DNA of 58,388 bases from assembly GCA_003635185.1 (NCBI GenBank), contig PYJA01000117.1, positions 1 through 58,388 on the forward strand, written 5' to 3'. A program made the translations under genes and the position numbers. The stretch's first letter is position 1; each line of letters begins with the position of its first letter. Below are positions 15,711 through 24,083 of this stretch, piece after piece. The stretch comes from Candidatus Poribacteria bacterium. Its GTDB lineage: Bacteria; Poribacteria; WGA-4E; WGA-3G. The notes beneath the pieces are model-generated. The model was not told where the DNA came from and did no database searches. It saw only the letters and a list, made by a program, of their open reading frames with translations.

Positions 15711-16949
15711 GTGGAGCGTGTAGTTATTACAGGAATCGGCGTTGTCAATGCAATTGGCAACACAAAAGAAGAATATTGGAATGCGCTTGCTGTCGGTAAA
15801 AACGGAATCGGCCCTTTAACCTATTTTGACGCAACCGATTATCGCACACAGATCGCCGCTGAGGTCAAAAACTTTGAAGCGGAAAAGTATCTGGATAAGA
15901 AAGCTGCATCCCGTTTTCCGCTTTTCATTCAGTACGCACTTGCTGCCGCTATGATGGCACATGAAGATGCGGGTTTGGACTTGTCTAAGGTTGATCTCTA
16001 TCGCGCAGGGGTCCAAATCGGTTCCGGTGTCGGAGGTATAGGCGTTCTTGAAGAAAATGCAGCAGTACTTATTGATAAAGGTCCTAAACGCGTCAGTCCG
16101 TTTCTTGTGCCGTTTATGATCATTAACATGGCATCAGGCCAAGTGTCTATCCATTTCGACCTCAGAGGCCCCAATTCTGCTGCTGTTACTGCCTGTGCAA
16201 GTTCTAACCATTCCATCGGTGAATCATTTCGCTTGATTCAACACGGATATGCAGATGTGATGTTTACAGGTGGCACTGAATCAGCGATTACACCATTGGC
16301 TTTTGCGGGGTTCTGTTCAATGCGCGCAATGTCCGAACGCAACCATGAACCTGAACGCGCTTCTCGTCCATTCAACAAAGATCGTGATGGGTTTGTTATG
16401 GGGGATGGCGCAGGCGTTCTAATCTTTGAATCGCTTTCACATGCTAAAAAACGGGGTGCTTATATCTACGCTGAAGTTGTCGGTTTCGGAATGACCTCAG
16501 ATGCTCACGATATGGTGAGCCCACCAGATAGCGGAGAAGGTGCAGCAAAAGCGATGGAATTCGCACTAAGTGACGCAAAACTACCGATAGACACTGTTGA
16601 TTATATTAATACTCACGGTACATCAACTCCCATTGGTGATGTTGCCGAGACTAACGCTATTAAATCCCTCTTTGGCGAGCGTGCCTACAAAATTCCGATT
16701 AGCTCTACGAAGTCTATGGTTGGGCATCTGCTGGGTGCGGCGGGGGCTGTAGAACTCATCGCTTGTTTAGGGGGAATGGAAAAGGGTTTTGTCCCTCCGA
16801 CCATTAACTACGAAGTGCCGGATGAAGAGTGTGATTTAGATTATGTTCCAAACGAAAGTCGTGACGCAAAGATTGAAATCGCGCTTTCCAACGCATTCGG
16901 TTTCGGTGGACACAACACCTGTTTAGCAATCCGAAAATTTTCAGATTAG
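15711..16949 (+). CDS. fabF: 3-oxoacyl-ACP synthase II (KAS II)
   Basis: Elongating condensing enzyme of fatty-acid synthesis. The catalytic triad is Cys162 ([12 protein letters not shown]), His302 ([11 protein letters not shown]) and His339 ([17 protein letters not shown]). The C-terminal [10 protein letters not shown] is also typical. The 412-residue length is normal. The start is GTG with AAAAGGA upstream. fabF usually follows acpP directly; here an accessory block of about 6.8 kb lies between. folK follows by 42 bases. Confidence 0.95.
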   Translation: MERVVITGIGVVNAIGNTKEEYWNALAVGKNGIGPLTYFDATDYRTQIAAEVKNFEAEKYLDKKAASRFPLFIQYALAAAMMAHEDAGLDLSKVDLYRAGVQIGSGVGGIGVLEENAAVLIDKGPKRVSPFLVPFMIINMASGQVSIHFDLRGPNSAAVTACASSNHSIGESFRLIQHGYADVMFTGGTESAITPLAFAGFCSMRAMSERNHEPERASRPFNKDRDGFVMGDGAGVLIFESLSHAKKRGAYIYAEVVGFGMTSDAHDMVSPPDSGEGAAKAMEFALSDAKLPIDTVDYINTHGTSTPIGDVAETNAIKSLFGERAYKIPISSTKSMVGHLLGAAGAVELIACLGGMEKGFVPPTINYEVPDEECDLDYVPNESRDAKIEIALSNAFGFGGHNTCLAIRKFSD

Positions 16950-16991
16950 TAGTTGGAATTTCAGTTCTAATTCTGACCATTCAAAGATTCT

Positions 16992-17507
16992 GTGCATTCA
17001 GTATATATCGGCTTCGGAAGCAACATTGACGACAGACTTTCGCATATTCAAAATGCTATCCACGCCTTATCGGAAGCGGAGGGAATTACTTTACAAAAGA
17101 TTTCCTCCCTTTACGAAACAGAACCTGTCGGATATGAAGAACAGGCAAAGTTTCTAAACGGGGTCGTTGCAATCGAAACATGCCTTTCCCCTCATACCTT
17201 GCTGCAAACTTTAAAACAGATAGAAACCGCCGTTGGCAGACAACACCGTACCCGCTGGGGACCGAGAGAGATTGACATGGATATTTTAATCTATGGGGAT
17301 ATCTGCCTGCAAGCCCCCGACCTTGTTATCCCGCATCCAGAAATGCATCTCCGCCGTTTCGTGCTTGTCCCATTAGCTGAAATTGCACCCAACCTTTTGC
17401 ATCCTGTTTTCAACCAAACCATCCAAACCTTGCTTGAACGTCTTGAAGATGATAAATCCGTTGTGAAGGCAGAAGATTATGATTTATCATCCTACCTATC
17501 ATCTTAA
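16992..17507 (+). CDS. folK: Hydroxymethyldihydropterin pyrophosphokinase
   Basis: Transfers pyrophosphate from ATP to 6-hydroxymethyl-7,8-dihydropterin in folate synthesis. The family blocks are clear: [19 protein letters not shown] at the start, [19 protein letters not shown], and [16 protein letters not shown], followed by [20 protein letters not shown]. The start is GTG, 42 bases after fabF, with no strong binding site, so it is probably translated from the fabF transcript. No other folate gene is adjacent. Confidence 0.93.
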   Translation: MHSVYIGFGSNIDDRLSHIQNAIHALSEAEGITLQKISSLYETEPVGYEEQAKFLNGVVAIETCLSPHTLLQTLKQIETAVGRQHRTRWGPREIDMDILIYGDICLQAPDLVIPHPEMHLRRFVLVPLAEIAPNLLHPVFNQTIQTLLERLEDDKSVVKAEDYDLSSYLSS

Positions 17508-17518
17508 TCAGACTTTTG

Positions 17519-17543
17519 TAGCACAAACTGACAGTTTGTGCTA
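17519..17543. repeat. Palindrome of the GTAGCRCAAACT family
   Basis: TAGCACAAACTG-A-CAGTTTGTGCTA is a perfect 12-bp inverted repeat just after folK. It could act as a transcript end or boundary, but no T-run follows. Confidence 0.65.
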
Positions 17544-17570
17544 TCTATCCCGGCAACACTTCTTTTGTTA

Positions 17571-17599
17571 TAGACTTCCACACCGCAATCTGATATAAT
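17571..17599 (+). promoter_or_regulatory. Promoter of the first AAA-nuclease gene
   Basis: TAGACT (17571-17576), a 17-base spacer, TATAAT (17594-17599), then AAGGAG and the ATG at 17629. The same block is repeated before the second paralogue, so the promoter was duplicated with the gene. Confidence 0.6.
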
Positions 17600-17628
17600 T
17601 TCTTCAACGACTTAAGGAGAATAGAGAA

Positions 17629-19227
17629 ATGCGATGGTTTGAAACACGTGGTCCCGTATACCCTGAAGATAACTATGTTGTCGCCCGCACAGAAGAACTT
17701 GCTGATTTTGTAGATCGGTTGAAAAAAGGGAGATACATAGTTCTCTTTGCACCACGTCAGACAGGCAAAACTACGTTTTTCCGAAACGCGCTTGATGCAC
17801 TTGAAGGCAAAGAAAATGGATATTTTCCAGTCCAACTAAATTTTGAAGGATATGTAGACATTGACGCTACTGTCTTCTACAATTCTCTCTGCAAAGAAAT
17901 TTGTAAAAAAATTAAGGACGTATTCCAAATGCGTGGTGAGAATCTCTCTGATAAACTCAACCAATTTTTGGAAGATGCACAGATAGTCGATTCTATTTCC
18001 ATGCGAGAGTTTTTTGAAACCCTTGGAAGTTTGTTGGAAAAGCAGCGGTTTGTCATGATTATTGACGAATTTGATGCTATTCCACCACCTGCTTTACGTG
18101 GATTTCTGCATACACTCCGCCAGATATATCTTTCCGAAAAAACCCGATGTCCGTACAGCGTCGGCATAGTCGGTGTCAAGAATATCACACAACTGAATTA
18201 TGATCGTTCAATATCTCCATTCAATATCCAAGACGAATTCAAATTGCCCAATTTCACGCTTGAGCAGGTGCAAGAACTACTTTCACAGTACACGGACGAA
18301 GTTGGACAACCGTTTGACCCTGAGGTGATAGCATCTATTCACAAGCAGACCGCCGGACAACCGGTGCTTGTCAATCGATTCGCACAGATGCTTACCGAAG
18401 AATTAGATATTCCGAAAAGCGAACCGATTACAACAGAACACTTTACAAACGCACATGTAAAATTCCTGCGCGAACGGAACACGAACATTGACCATTTGCT
18501 TACAAATATCCGCAGAGATCGGCGATTTGAAGCACTTCTTATGAAAATTGCTTCTTACGATGAAGGCGTAGAATTTAACTTGGATAGTGACATTATCAGC
18601 GAACTCACCACTTACGGTGTTATCGCTGAAGGTGCTGACGGTATGTGTGAAATTATCAATCCAATTTATCAGTATCGTATTATGCGGGCATTTAAACCGT
18701 TAGTGAATGGACTGGAGCATGAATATTTACCAGAAGACAATCGCACCGGATTTGAAGATTATCTCACACCGGATGGGCATATTCAGATGGAAGCACTTCT
18801 TGATAATTTCAACGATTTTATTGCACGTGTAGGCTTTAAGATTCTACAAGTACCAGAAACACCACAAGAATATGTTGGACAACATCTGCTTTTCGCTTAT
18901 TTGAGCCAATTTGTCCGAATTGTAGGTGGAACTATGTATCTTGAGGTTCAGACAGGACGCGGCAGAATGGATATCCTAATTCTCCATAACCAACGAAAAT
19001 ACATCGTTGAAACAAAAATATGGGGTGGGGATACTCGGTATCAGGCAGGCAAAGCACAACTCGCTGCTTATGTTAGATCGGAAAAAGCGGTAGAGGGATA
19101 TTATGTCGTGTTTGATCACCGTAAGACACCAGAACCTCGGACAGAAACTGAAACATTTGAAGGTTTGACTATTCGCAGCTACGTGATTCCTGTCCTACAA
19201 GAACTTCCTTCATCAATTCAACCATAA
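17629..19227 (+). CDS. AAA-like ATPase with C-terminal PD-(D/E)XK nuclease domain, copy 1
   Basis: A 532-residue cytoplasmic protein. Walker A is APRQTGKTT at 41-49, and Walker B with sensor acid is FVMIIDEFDA at 141-150. A winged-helix-like region follows, and the C-terminus has R-M-D-I-L-I-L (Asp448) and IVETKIW (Glu461, Lys463), the PD-(D/E)XK core. This arrangement matches ATPase-nuclease proteins common in Bacteroidetes and uncultured phyla; the function is unknown, with defence or mobile-element roles proposed. A good promoter and AAGGAG precede it. The second copy starts 96 bases downstream and is nearly identical except for residues 77-134. Confidence 0.8.
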   Translation: MRWFETRGPVYPEDNYVVARTEELADFVDRLKKGRYIVLFAPRQTGKTTFFRNALDALEGKENGYFPVQLNFEGYVDIDATVFYNSLCKEICKKIKDVFQMRGENLSDKLNQFLEDAQIVDSISMREFFETLGSLLEKQRFVMIIDEFDAIPPPALRGFLHTLRQIYLSEKTRCPYSVGIVGVKNITQLNYDRSISPFNIQDEFKLPNFTLEQVQELLSQYTDEVGQPFDPEVIASIHKQTAGQPVLVNRFAQMLTEELDIPKSEPITTEHFTNAHVKFLRERNTNIDHLLTNIRRDRRFEALLMKIASYDEGVEFNLDSDIISELTTYGVIAEGADGMCEIINPIYQYRIMRAFKPLVNGLEHEYLPEDNRTGFEDYLTPDGHIQMEALLDNFNDFIARVGFKILQVPETPQEYVGQHLLFAYLSQFVRIVGGTMYLEVQTGRGRMDILILHNQRKYIVETKIWGGDTRYQAGKAQLAAYVRSEKAVEGYYVVFDHRKTPEPRTETETFEGLTIRSYVIPVLQELPSSIQP

Positions 19228-19264
19228 ACTTCATTCAGCAACATAAGAGAATAACCCTTTCTTA

Positions 19265-19293
19265 TAGACTTCTACACCGCAATCTGATATAAT
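19265..19293 (+). promoter_or_regulatory. Promoter of the second AAA-nuclease gene
   Basis: TAGACT (19265-19270), 17 bases, TATAAT (19288-19293). About 60 bases up to the ATG match the first copy with a few changes, so each paralogue has its own promoter and binding site. Confidence 0.6.
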
Positions 19294-19322
19294 TTCCTCA
19301 ACGACTTAAGGAGAATAGAGAG

Positions 19323-20927
19323 ATGCGATGGTTTGAAACACGCGGTCCCGTGTATCCCGAAGATAACTACGTTGTCGCCCGCGCAGAAGAACTTGCAGAT
19401 TTTGTAGATCGGTTGGAAAAGGGAAGATACATAGTCCTCTTTGCGCCGCGCCAGACTGGTAAAACTACGTTCTTCCGAAACGCACTTGATGCGCTTGAAG
19501 GCAAAAGGAATGGATATTTTCCAGTCCAACTGAATTTTGAAAGGTATGTAGATGTATCCTTATCTGATTTTTACAATTACTTATACGACGATCTTTGCAT
19601 AAAGATTGAAAATGTTTATGAAAAACAAGGTAGTAAACCTTCTGAAGATATAACCTATTTTTTGGACAACGCTGAGATAACTGACCATGTTACGATGGGA
19701 GAATTCTTTAATCAGCTTGGGGGGTTGTTGGAAAAGCAGCGGTTTGTCATGATTATTGACGAATTTGATGCTACTCCCCCATCTGCCTTACGCGGATTCC
19801 TGCATTCACTCCGTCAAATCTACCTTTCTGGAAAAGATCGATGTCCGTACAGCGTTGGCATTGTCGGAGTCAAGAACATTCCCCAACTGAATTATGATCG
19901 CTCTATCTCGCCTTTCAATATCCAAGACGAATTCAAATTGCCCAATTTCACGCTTGAGCAAGTGCAGGAACTGCTCTTTCAATATACAGACGAAGTTGGA
20001 CAACCTTTTGTCCCTGAAGTGGTAGCATCTATCCACAAACAAACTGCGGGGCAACCGGTACTTGTCAATCGATTCGCGCAAATTCTGACAGAAGAAATGG
20101 ATATCCCAAAAAGCGAACCGATTACAATGGATCACTTTACAAACGCACACGTAAAACTCCTTCGTGAACGAAACACGAACATCGATCACCTGATAACAAA
20201 CGTCCGTAGAGATAGGCGGTTTGAAACACTTCTCATGAAAATCGCTTCTTACGATGAAAGCGTAGAATTCAGTCTTTACAATGAACTCGTCAGCGAACTT
20301 GCTACTTATGGCGTGATAGCCGAAGGTGCTGATGGAAGATGTGAAATTGTCAACCCAATTTATCATTATTGCATTATGCAAGCATTCAAACCAGCAGTAA
20401 ATGGATTAGAACAAGATTACTTACCCGAAGACACTCATGATGGATTCCAAGATTATCTCACACCGGACGGACATATTCAGATGGAAGCACTTCTTGATAA
20501 CTTCCGAGACTTCATTGCGCGCGTAGGTTTCAAGATTCTACAAGTACTAGAAACACCACAGGAATACGTAGGGCAACATCTTCTCTTCGCTTATTTGAGT
20601 CAATTTGTTCAGATTGTGGGGGGCACTATGTATCTTGAAGTCCAAACAGGGCGTGGTAGATTGGATATTCTAATTCTCCATAACCATCAAAAATACATCG
20701 TTGAAACAAAAATATGGGGTGGGGATACTCGGTATCAGGCAGGCAAAGCACAACTCGCCGCGTATGTTAGCTCAGAAAAAGCGGTAGAGGGATATTATGT
20801 CGTGTTTGATCACCGTAAGGCACCAGAACCTCTTGTAGAAACTGATACATTTGAAGGTTTGACAATTCGCAGCTACGTGATTCCTGTCCTACAAGAACTC
20901 CCTTCATCGGTTCAACCACAATCATAA
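19323..20927 (+). CDS. AAA-like ATPase with C-terminal PD-(D/E)XK nuclease domain, copy 2
   Basis: A 534-residue tandem paralogue of the previous gene, with Walker A APRQTGKTT at 41-49, Walker B FVMIIDEFDA, and nuclease residues Asp448, Glu461 and Lys463 at the same positions. The first 76 residues and those from about 135 onward are nearly the same as copy 1. Residues 77-134 share only scattered positions, although the length is unchanged. This is the pattern of a swapped or fast-evolving recognition segment. The C-terminal tail is two residues longer. It ends just before the truncated VOC gene. Confidence 0.8.
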   Translation: MRWFETRGPVYPEDNYVVARAEELADFVDRLEKGRYIVLFAPRQTGKTTFFRNALDALEGKRNGYFPVQLNFERYVDVSLSDFYNYLYDDLCIKIENVYEKQGSKPSEDITYFLDNAEITDHVTMGEFFNQLGGLLEKQRFVMIIDEFDATPPSALRGFLHSLRQIYLSGKDRCPYSVGIVGVKNIPQLNYDRSISPFNIQDEFKLPNFTLEQVQELLFQYTDEVGQPFVPEVVASIHKQTAGQPVLVNRFAQILTEEMDIPKSEPITMDHFTNAHVKLLRERNTNIDHLITNVRRDRRFETLLMKIASYDESVEFSLYNELVSELATYGVIAEGADGRCEIVNPIYHYCIMQAFKPAVNGLEQDYLPEDTHDGFQDYLTPDGHIQMEALLDNFRDFIARVGFKILQVLETPQEYVGQHLLFAYLSQFVQIVGGTMYLEVQTGRGRLDILILHNHQKYIVETKIWGGDTRYQAGKAQLAAYVSSEKAVEGYYVVFDHRKAPEPLVETDTFEGLTIRSYVIPVLQELPSSVQPQS

Positions 20928-20928
20928 C

Positions 20929-20957
20929 TTGTAATTACCAATCAAGCATGGTATAAT
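20929..20957 (+). promoter_or_regulatory. Promoter before the VOC array
   Basis: TTGTAA (20929-20934), 17 bases, TATAAT (20952-20957). It now reads into the truncated VOC fragment and may still drive part of the array. Confidence 0.5.
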
Positions 20958-20970
20958 CTTTAAACATTTT

Positions 20971-21156
20971 AATAACCACGTTACCTTTTATGTTCAGGTG
21001 GACGATCTTCAAGCGTATCTTGATAAGGCAGAAAGCCTCGGAGCCAAGACCCTTATCCCACCGCAAGAGATTCCTGGGAACATGGGGGCATTCGCGCTTT
21101 TCCTTGACCCAAGCGATAATTGCATCGGGTTGTATCGACTCCCAGACTCAAATTAG
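20971..21156 (+). pseudogene. 5'-truncated VOC (glyoxalase-fold) gene
   Basis: Read in frame from 20971 to the TAG at 21154-21156 this gives N-N-H-V-T-F-Y-V-Q-V-D-D-L, then GAKTLIPPQEIPGNMGAFAL and FLDPSDNCIGLYRL. This is the C-terminal half of the six VOC proteins that follow. The N-terminal half is missing, and the break falls about 45 bases after the second AAA-nuclease gene. Most likely the arrival or duplication of that gene pair, or deletion inside the array, removed the 5' half. Confidence 0.75.
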
Positions 21157-21210
21157 TCAGATCCGTGCTTCCTTAGGCATGAATCGTAATAAACTTTGAG
21201 ACTCACAAAA

Positions 21211-21246
21211 AGAGGGTGGCGAACTGAGGTTTACCACTCTGTTTTT
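21211..21246 (+). terminator. Hairpin terminator after the truncated VOC gene
   Basis: AGAGGGTGG (21211-21219) pairs with CCACTCT (21234-21240), followed by GTTTTTATG. Similar but better hairpins recur at 23521 and 24037, so they were copied along with array units. Confidence 0.5.
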
Positions 21247-21283
21247 ATGACTGAAATATTCTAACTTTTAAGGAGTAACCTCA

Positions 21284-21646
21284 ATGGGAAATCCAGTTGT
21301 ACATTTTGAAATAGCAGGCAAAAATACAGAAAATTTAAGCAATTTTTACGGTTCGTTATTTGGTTGGGATATACAAAAGGACAATGATGGCTTTTACAAC
21401 ATAATGCCAGTTCCAGATTTAGAGCAAGGGATATGTGGACATATCATGCCCACTACCGATGAGATGTCTGTATCTAACTTTGTTTCTGTTTATATTCAGG
21501 TAGATGATCTTGAAGCATCACTTGAAAAGGTAGAAAATCACGGTGGAAAGACACTTGTACCGCCGCAACATATTCCTGGCAGCGGGAGTTCTTTTGCTAT
21601 GTTCCTCGATCCAAGTGGTAACTGCATCGGTTTGTATAAAGCATAA
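21284..21646 (+). CDS. VOC family protein, array member 1
   Basis: A 120-residue vicinal-oxygen-chelate (glyoxalase/bleomycin-resistance) fold protein made of two beta-alpha-beta modules: FEIAGKNTENLSNFYGSLFG, then VYIQVDDLEASLEKVENHGG and the end FAMFLDPSGNCIGLY. Its first strand has His (VVHFEI), the usual first metal ligand. AAGGAG precedes the ATG. First intact gene of a head-to-tail array of six. The substrate is unknown; relatives include glyoxalases, ring-cleaving dioxygenases and antibiotic-binding proteins. Confidence 0.85.
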   Translation: MGNPVVHFEIAGKNTENLSNFYGSLFGWDIQKDNDGFYNIMPVPDLEQGICGHIMPTTDEMSVSNFVSVYIQVDDLEASLEKVENHGGKTLVPPQHIPGSGSSFAMFLDPSGNCIGLYKA

Positions 21647-21724
21647 ATTGTATAACCAAGAAATGATGAACAGCGGCAATCATGCAGTTTTAGCTTAAAA
21701 TAATTTACAAAGGGGAAAATTCCA

Positions 21725-22081
21725 ATGGCAAATCCTGTCACGATTTTTGAAATAGCGGGGAAAAAAGAAGATTCGTTATGCGATTTTTATAGTTCTTTAT
21801 TCGGTTGGGACATCAATCAGGACGATGATTGTGGTAACACCGTCAATACAGGATCGGATCAAGGGATACAAGGACACATTGTCCAGACAACCGACCAGAT
21901 GCCGATTACAAACCATGTTACCGTTTATATTGAGGTAGATGACATTGAGGCATCTGCAAAGAAGGTAGAAAGTCAGGGTGGAAAGGTGATTATGGGCCCC
22001 ATGCCTATTCCAGATGGCGAAAGTTTATTCGCAATGTTCCTTGACCCAAGTGGTAATTGCCTCGGTTTGTTCCAATCTTAA
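21725..22081 (+). CDS. VOC family protein, array member 2
   Basis: 118 residues with the same two-module fold (FEIAGKKEDSLCDFYSSLFG; VYIEVDDIEASAKKVESQGG; FAMFLDPSGNCLGLF). The first-strand His is replaced by Ile (VTIFEI), so metal binding may differ from member 1. AAAGGGG lies upstream. Member 1 ends about 80 bases before it. The perfect hairpin at 22102-22133 follows the gene. Confidence 0.85.
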   Translation: MANPVTIFEIAGKKEDSLCDFYSSLFGWDINQDDDCGNTVNTGSDQGIQGHIVQTTDQMPITNHVTVYIEVDDIEASAKKVESQGGKVIMGPMPIPDGESLFAMFLDPSGNCLGLFQS

Positions 22082-22101
22082 GCAGTAATTGATGGACAGT
22101 C

Positions 22102-22140
22102 GCTTCATTTCTGCGGGTTGTCAGAAATGAAGCACACCTT
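22102..22140 (+). terminator. Strong hairpin after VOC member 2
   Basis: GCTTCATTTCTG (22102-22113) and CAGAAATGAAGC (22122-22133) form a perfect 12-bp stem with an 8-base loop, followed by ACACCTTTTATT. The U-tract is short and offset, so termination may be partial. Confidence 0.55.
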
Positions 22141-22213
22141 TTATTGGGTTGTAAAGCAAAGTCATTTTACCATCCTTTTTGGTAAATCAACCAATTTTAG
22201 TTGGAGAAATATC

Positions 22214-22579
22214 ATGGGTAGTCCGGTTTTGCATTTCGAAATCGCTGGAAAAGATGTTGAAAAGTTAATTGATTTCTACAGCACCGTATTTGAATGGAAA
22301 ATTTTTCCACTAAACGATGAATTATACATTGCGGATCCGCAATCAGACAAAGGGATAGAAGGACACCTATTTCAAACAACTGAAGAGATGGAATCTGCAA
22401 ACCTTGTTATCATATATGTTCAAGTTGATGATATATGGGGCTGTTTGGAACAAGCAGAGAGGCTTGGTGGAAAAATCCTCATACAACCGCAAGAAATACC
22501 GGGAAATGCAAGCCACTTCGCTATGTTCCGTGATCCAAGTGGGAACGGCATCGGTTTGTTGCAACGAAGATTATCGTAG
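22214..22579 (+). CDS. VOC family protein, array member 3
   Basis: 121 residues from the ATG at 22214, which has GGAGAAA upstream and gives MGSPVLHFEIAGKD in register with the other members. An in-frame upstream start at 22118 falls inside the preceding hairpin and is unlikely. The first-strand His is kept. The second module is YVQVDDIWGCLEQAERLGG, and the end reads FAMFRDPSGNGIGLLQ. It has diverged more from the others in the FEWKIFPLNDELYIADP segment. Confidence 0.85.
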   Translation: MGSPVLHFEIAGKDVEKLIDFYSTVFEWKIFPLNDELYIADPQSDKGIEGHLFQTTEEMESANLVIIYVQVDDIWGCLEQAERLGGKILIQPQEIPGNASHFAMFRDPSGNGIGLLQRRLS

Positions 22580-22619
22580 TGATAAATCCATTCTGAACCA
22601 GTCTTAGGAGCAAATCTTA

Positions 22620-23009
22620 ATGGGTAATCCTGTCATGTTTTTTGAAATTGCAAGCAAACAAGGTGAATTGTTGCGTGATTTTTATCGCGATCTATTTGAT
22701 TGGACAATTCTTCCATTTAATTGGAATATACCGCACTTTCCGAATGATATTTTTGCTATTGATCCGACACCGCCACCGTTAGACGACAAAGGGATAAAAG
22801 GACATATTTATCCGTTATCTGATGATATGGATTTCTCCAATCGCGTCTCAATTTTTATACAAGTTGAAGACCTGCAAGAAACACTCGAAAAGATTGAGAT
22901 TAAAGGCGGAAAAACGCTCGTACCACCGCAGGAGCTTCCTGATAGCATGGGATCCATCGCGATGTTTCTTGACCCAAGCGGGAACGTTGTCGGTTTACAC
23001 CAAATATAG
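22620..23009 (+). CDS. VOC family protein, array member 4
   Basis: 129 residues. It has Phe in place of the first-strand His (VMFFEI) and a longer loop after the first module (around LPFNWNIPHFPNDIFAIDPT), shared in length with member 6. The second module is IFIQVEDLQETLEKIEIKGG, ending FLDPSGNVVGLHQ. AGGAG precedes the ATG. It lies 40 bases after member 3 and is probably on the same transcript. Confidence 0.85.
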   Translation: MGNPVMFFEIASKQGELLRDFYRDLFDWTILPFNWNIPHFPNDIFAIDPTPPPLDDKGIKGHIYPLSDDMDFSNRVSIFIQVEDLQETLEKIEIKGGKTLVPPQELPDSMGSIAMFLDPSGNVVGLHQI

Positions 23010-23119
23010 GTGCAATTGTTGCACGCAACTTGAATTAAATTTATTAACCCTAAACAATGCAATGATATAAAACATATCAGAAGCAATTTCATTTTAATTT
23101 TTTAAAGGAGAAAATACCA

Positions 23120-23476
23120 ATGGGCAATCCTGTCATGTTTTTTGAGATAGCAGGTAAAAATGGTGAAGAGTTATGTGAGTTCTATAGTTCAATTTTTGAC
23201 TGGGAAGTTTCACCAGAGACAAACAATGTTCACATGTGTAATACAGGTTCAGAAGAAGGGATTCAAGGTATTATTTTTTCAACAACTGATGATATGCCTT
23301 CTACTAATCACGTAACATTCTATATTTCCGTAGAGGACCTTGAAGCATCCGTAGCAAAGGTCGAGAGCAATGGCGGAAAGATCATCATTCCACCCACTGA
23401 AATTCCGGGTGGCATGGGTTCCTTTGCCTGGTTTGCTGACCCCAGCGGAAACCTAATTGGTCTACATAAACAATAG
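23120..23476 (+). CDS. VOC family protein, array member 5
   Basis: 118 residues (FEIAGKNGEELCEFYSSIFD; FYISVEDLEASVAKVESNGG; FAWFADPSGNLIGLH). The first-strand His is Phe. A strong AAAGGAG precedes the ATG. It is closest in layout to member 2. The terminator at 23521 follows. Confidence 0.85.
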   Translation: MGNPVMFFEIAGKNGEELCEFYSSIFDWEVSPETNNVHMCNTGSEEGIQGIIFSTTDDMPSTNHVTFYISVEDLEASVAKVESNGGKIIIPPTEIPGGMGSFAWFADPSGNLIGLHKQ

Positions 23477-23520
23477 ATAGTTCAAACATTGTAAATTCCG
23501 GACTTTTAGAATTAACTAAG

Positions 23521-23560
23521 AACAGAGTGGTGAACAGATTTCGCTACTCTGTTTTATTTT
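23521..23560 (+). terminator. Rho-independent terminator between VOC members 5 and 6
   Basis: AACAGAGT (23521-23528) pairs with ACTCTGTT (23546-23553), followed by TTATTTTAT. A near copy at 24037-24075 ends the array. Confidence 0.65.
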
Positions 23561-23576
23561 ATAGGAGTAGATTTGA

Positions 23577-23954
23577 ATGGGAAATCCTGTTACGCATTTT
23601 GAAATTGCCAGCAAAGAAGGTGAGAAATTAGCTGCGTTTTATCGTTCCCTTTTTGATTGGGAGATTCATCGATTTGATTGGGAAATAATCCCGTTTGCCA
23701 AAGGTATTTATGGTGTGATTGCGTCTTCGTCTCAGGGGTTAAAAGGACACATTTTTCCAACAACTGACGATATGGATTTCTCTAATCACGTCACGATTTA
23801 TATCCTTGTTGATGATCTTCACGCGACACTTGAGAAAATAGAAAGTCACGGAGGCAAGATTCTTATCTCACCCCAGGAAATTCCTGATAACAGAGGTATG
23901 CTTGCTATGTTTCTTGATCCAGGTGGAAACGTCATCGGTTTGCACCAACAATAG
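23577..23954 (+). CDS. VOC family protein, array member 6
   Basis: 125 residues. It has the first-strand His (VTHFEI), a long loop after module one (FDWEIIPFAKGIYGV), module two IYILVDDLHATLEKIESHGG and the end FLDPGGNVIGLHQ. TAGGAG precedes the ATG. Last gene of the array. The alternation of His and non-His first strands across the array suggests that some members bind metal and others do not. Confidence 0.85.
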   Translation: MGNPVTHFEIASKEGEKLAAFYRSLFDWEIHRFDWEIIPFAKGIYGVIASSSQGLKGHIFPTTDDMDFSNHVTIYILVDDLHATLEKIESHGGKILISPQEIPDNRGMLAMFLDPGGNVIGLHQQ

Positions 23955-23972
23955 ATAGTATAGTAAAACCTA

Positions 23973-23995
23973 TGTAGCACAAACTAACAGTTTGT
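23973..23995. repeat. Palindrome of the GTAGCRCAAACT family
   Basis: GTAGCACAAACTAACAGTTT then GTG, directly after VOC member 6. It is preceded by TATAGTAAAACC, a word also seen (as TATAGTGAAACC) before the copy at 11351. Confidence 0.55.
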
Positions 23996-24036
23996 GGGAC
24001 AAAAGAGAAGTAGATTATCAGAAATGGTATAATAAA

Positions 24037-24075
24037 AACAGAGTGGTGAACAGATTTTGCTACTCTGTTTTATTT
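24037..24075. terminator. Bidirectional terminator between VOC array and thioredoxin gene
   Basis: AACAGAGT (24037-24044) and ACTCTGTT (24062-24069) with TTATTT on the plus strand and TTTTTATTAT on the minus strand. It lies nine bases past the minus-strand gene ending at 24084 and would end both converging transcripts. Confidence 0.7.
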
Positions 24076-24083
24076 CAACACAG

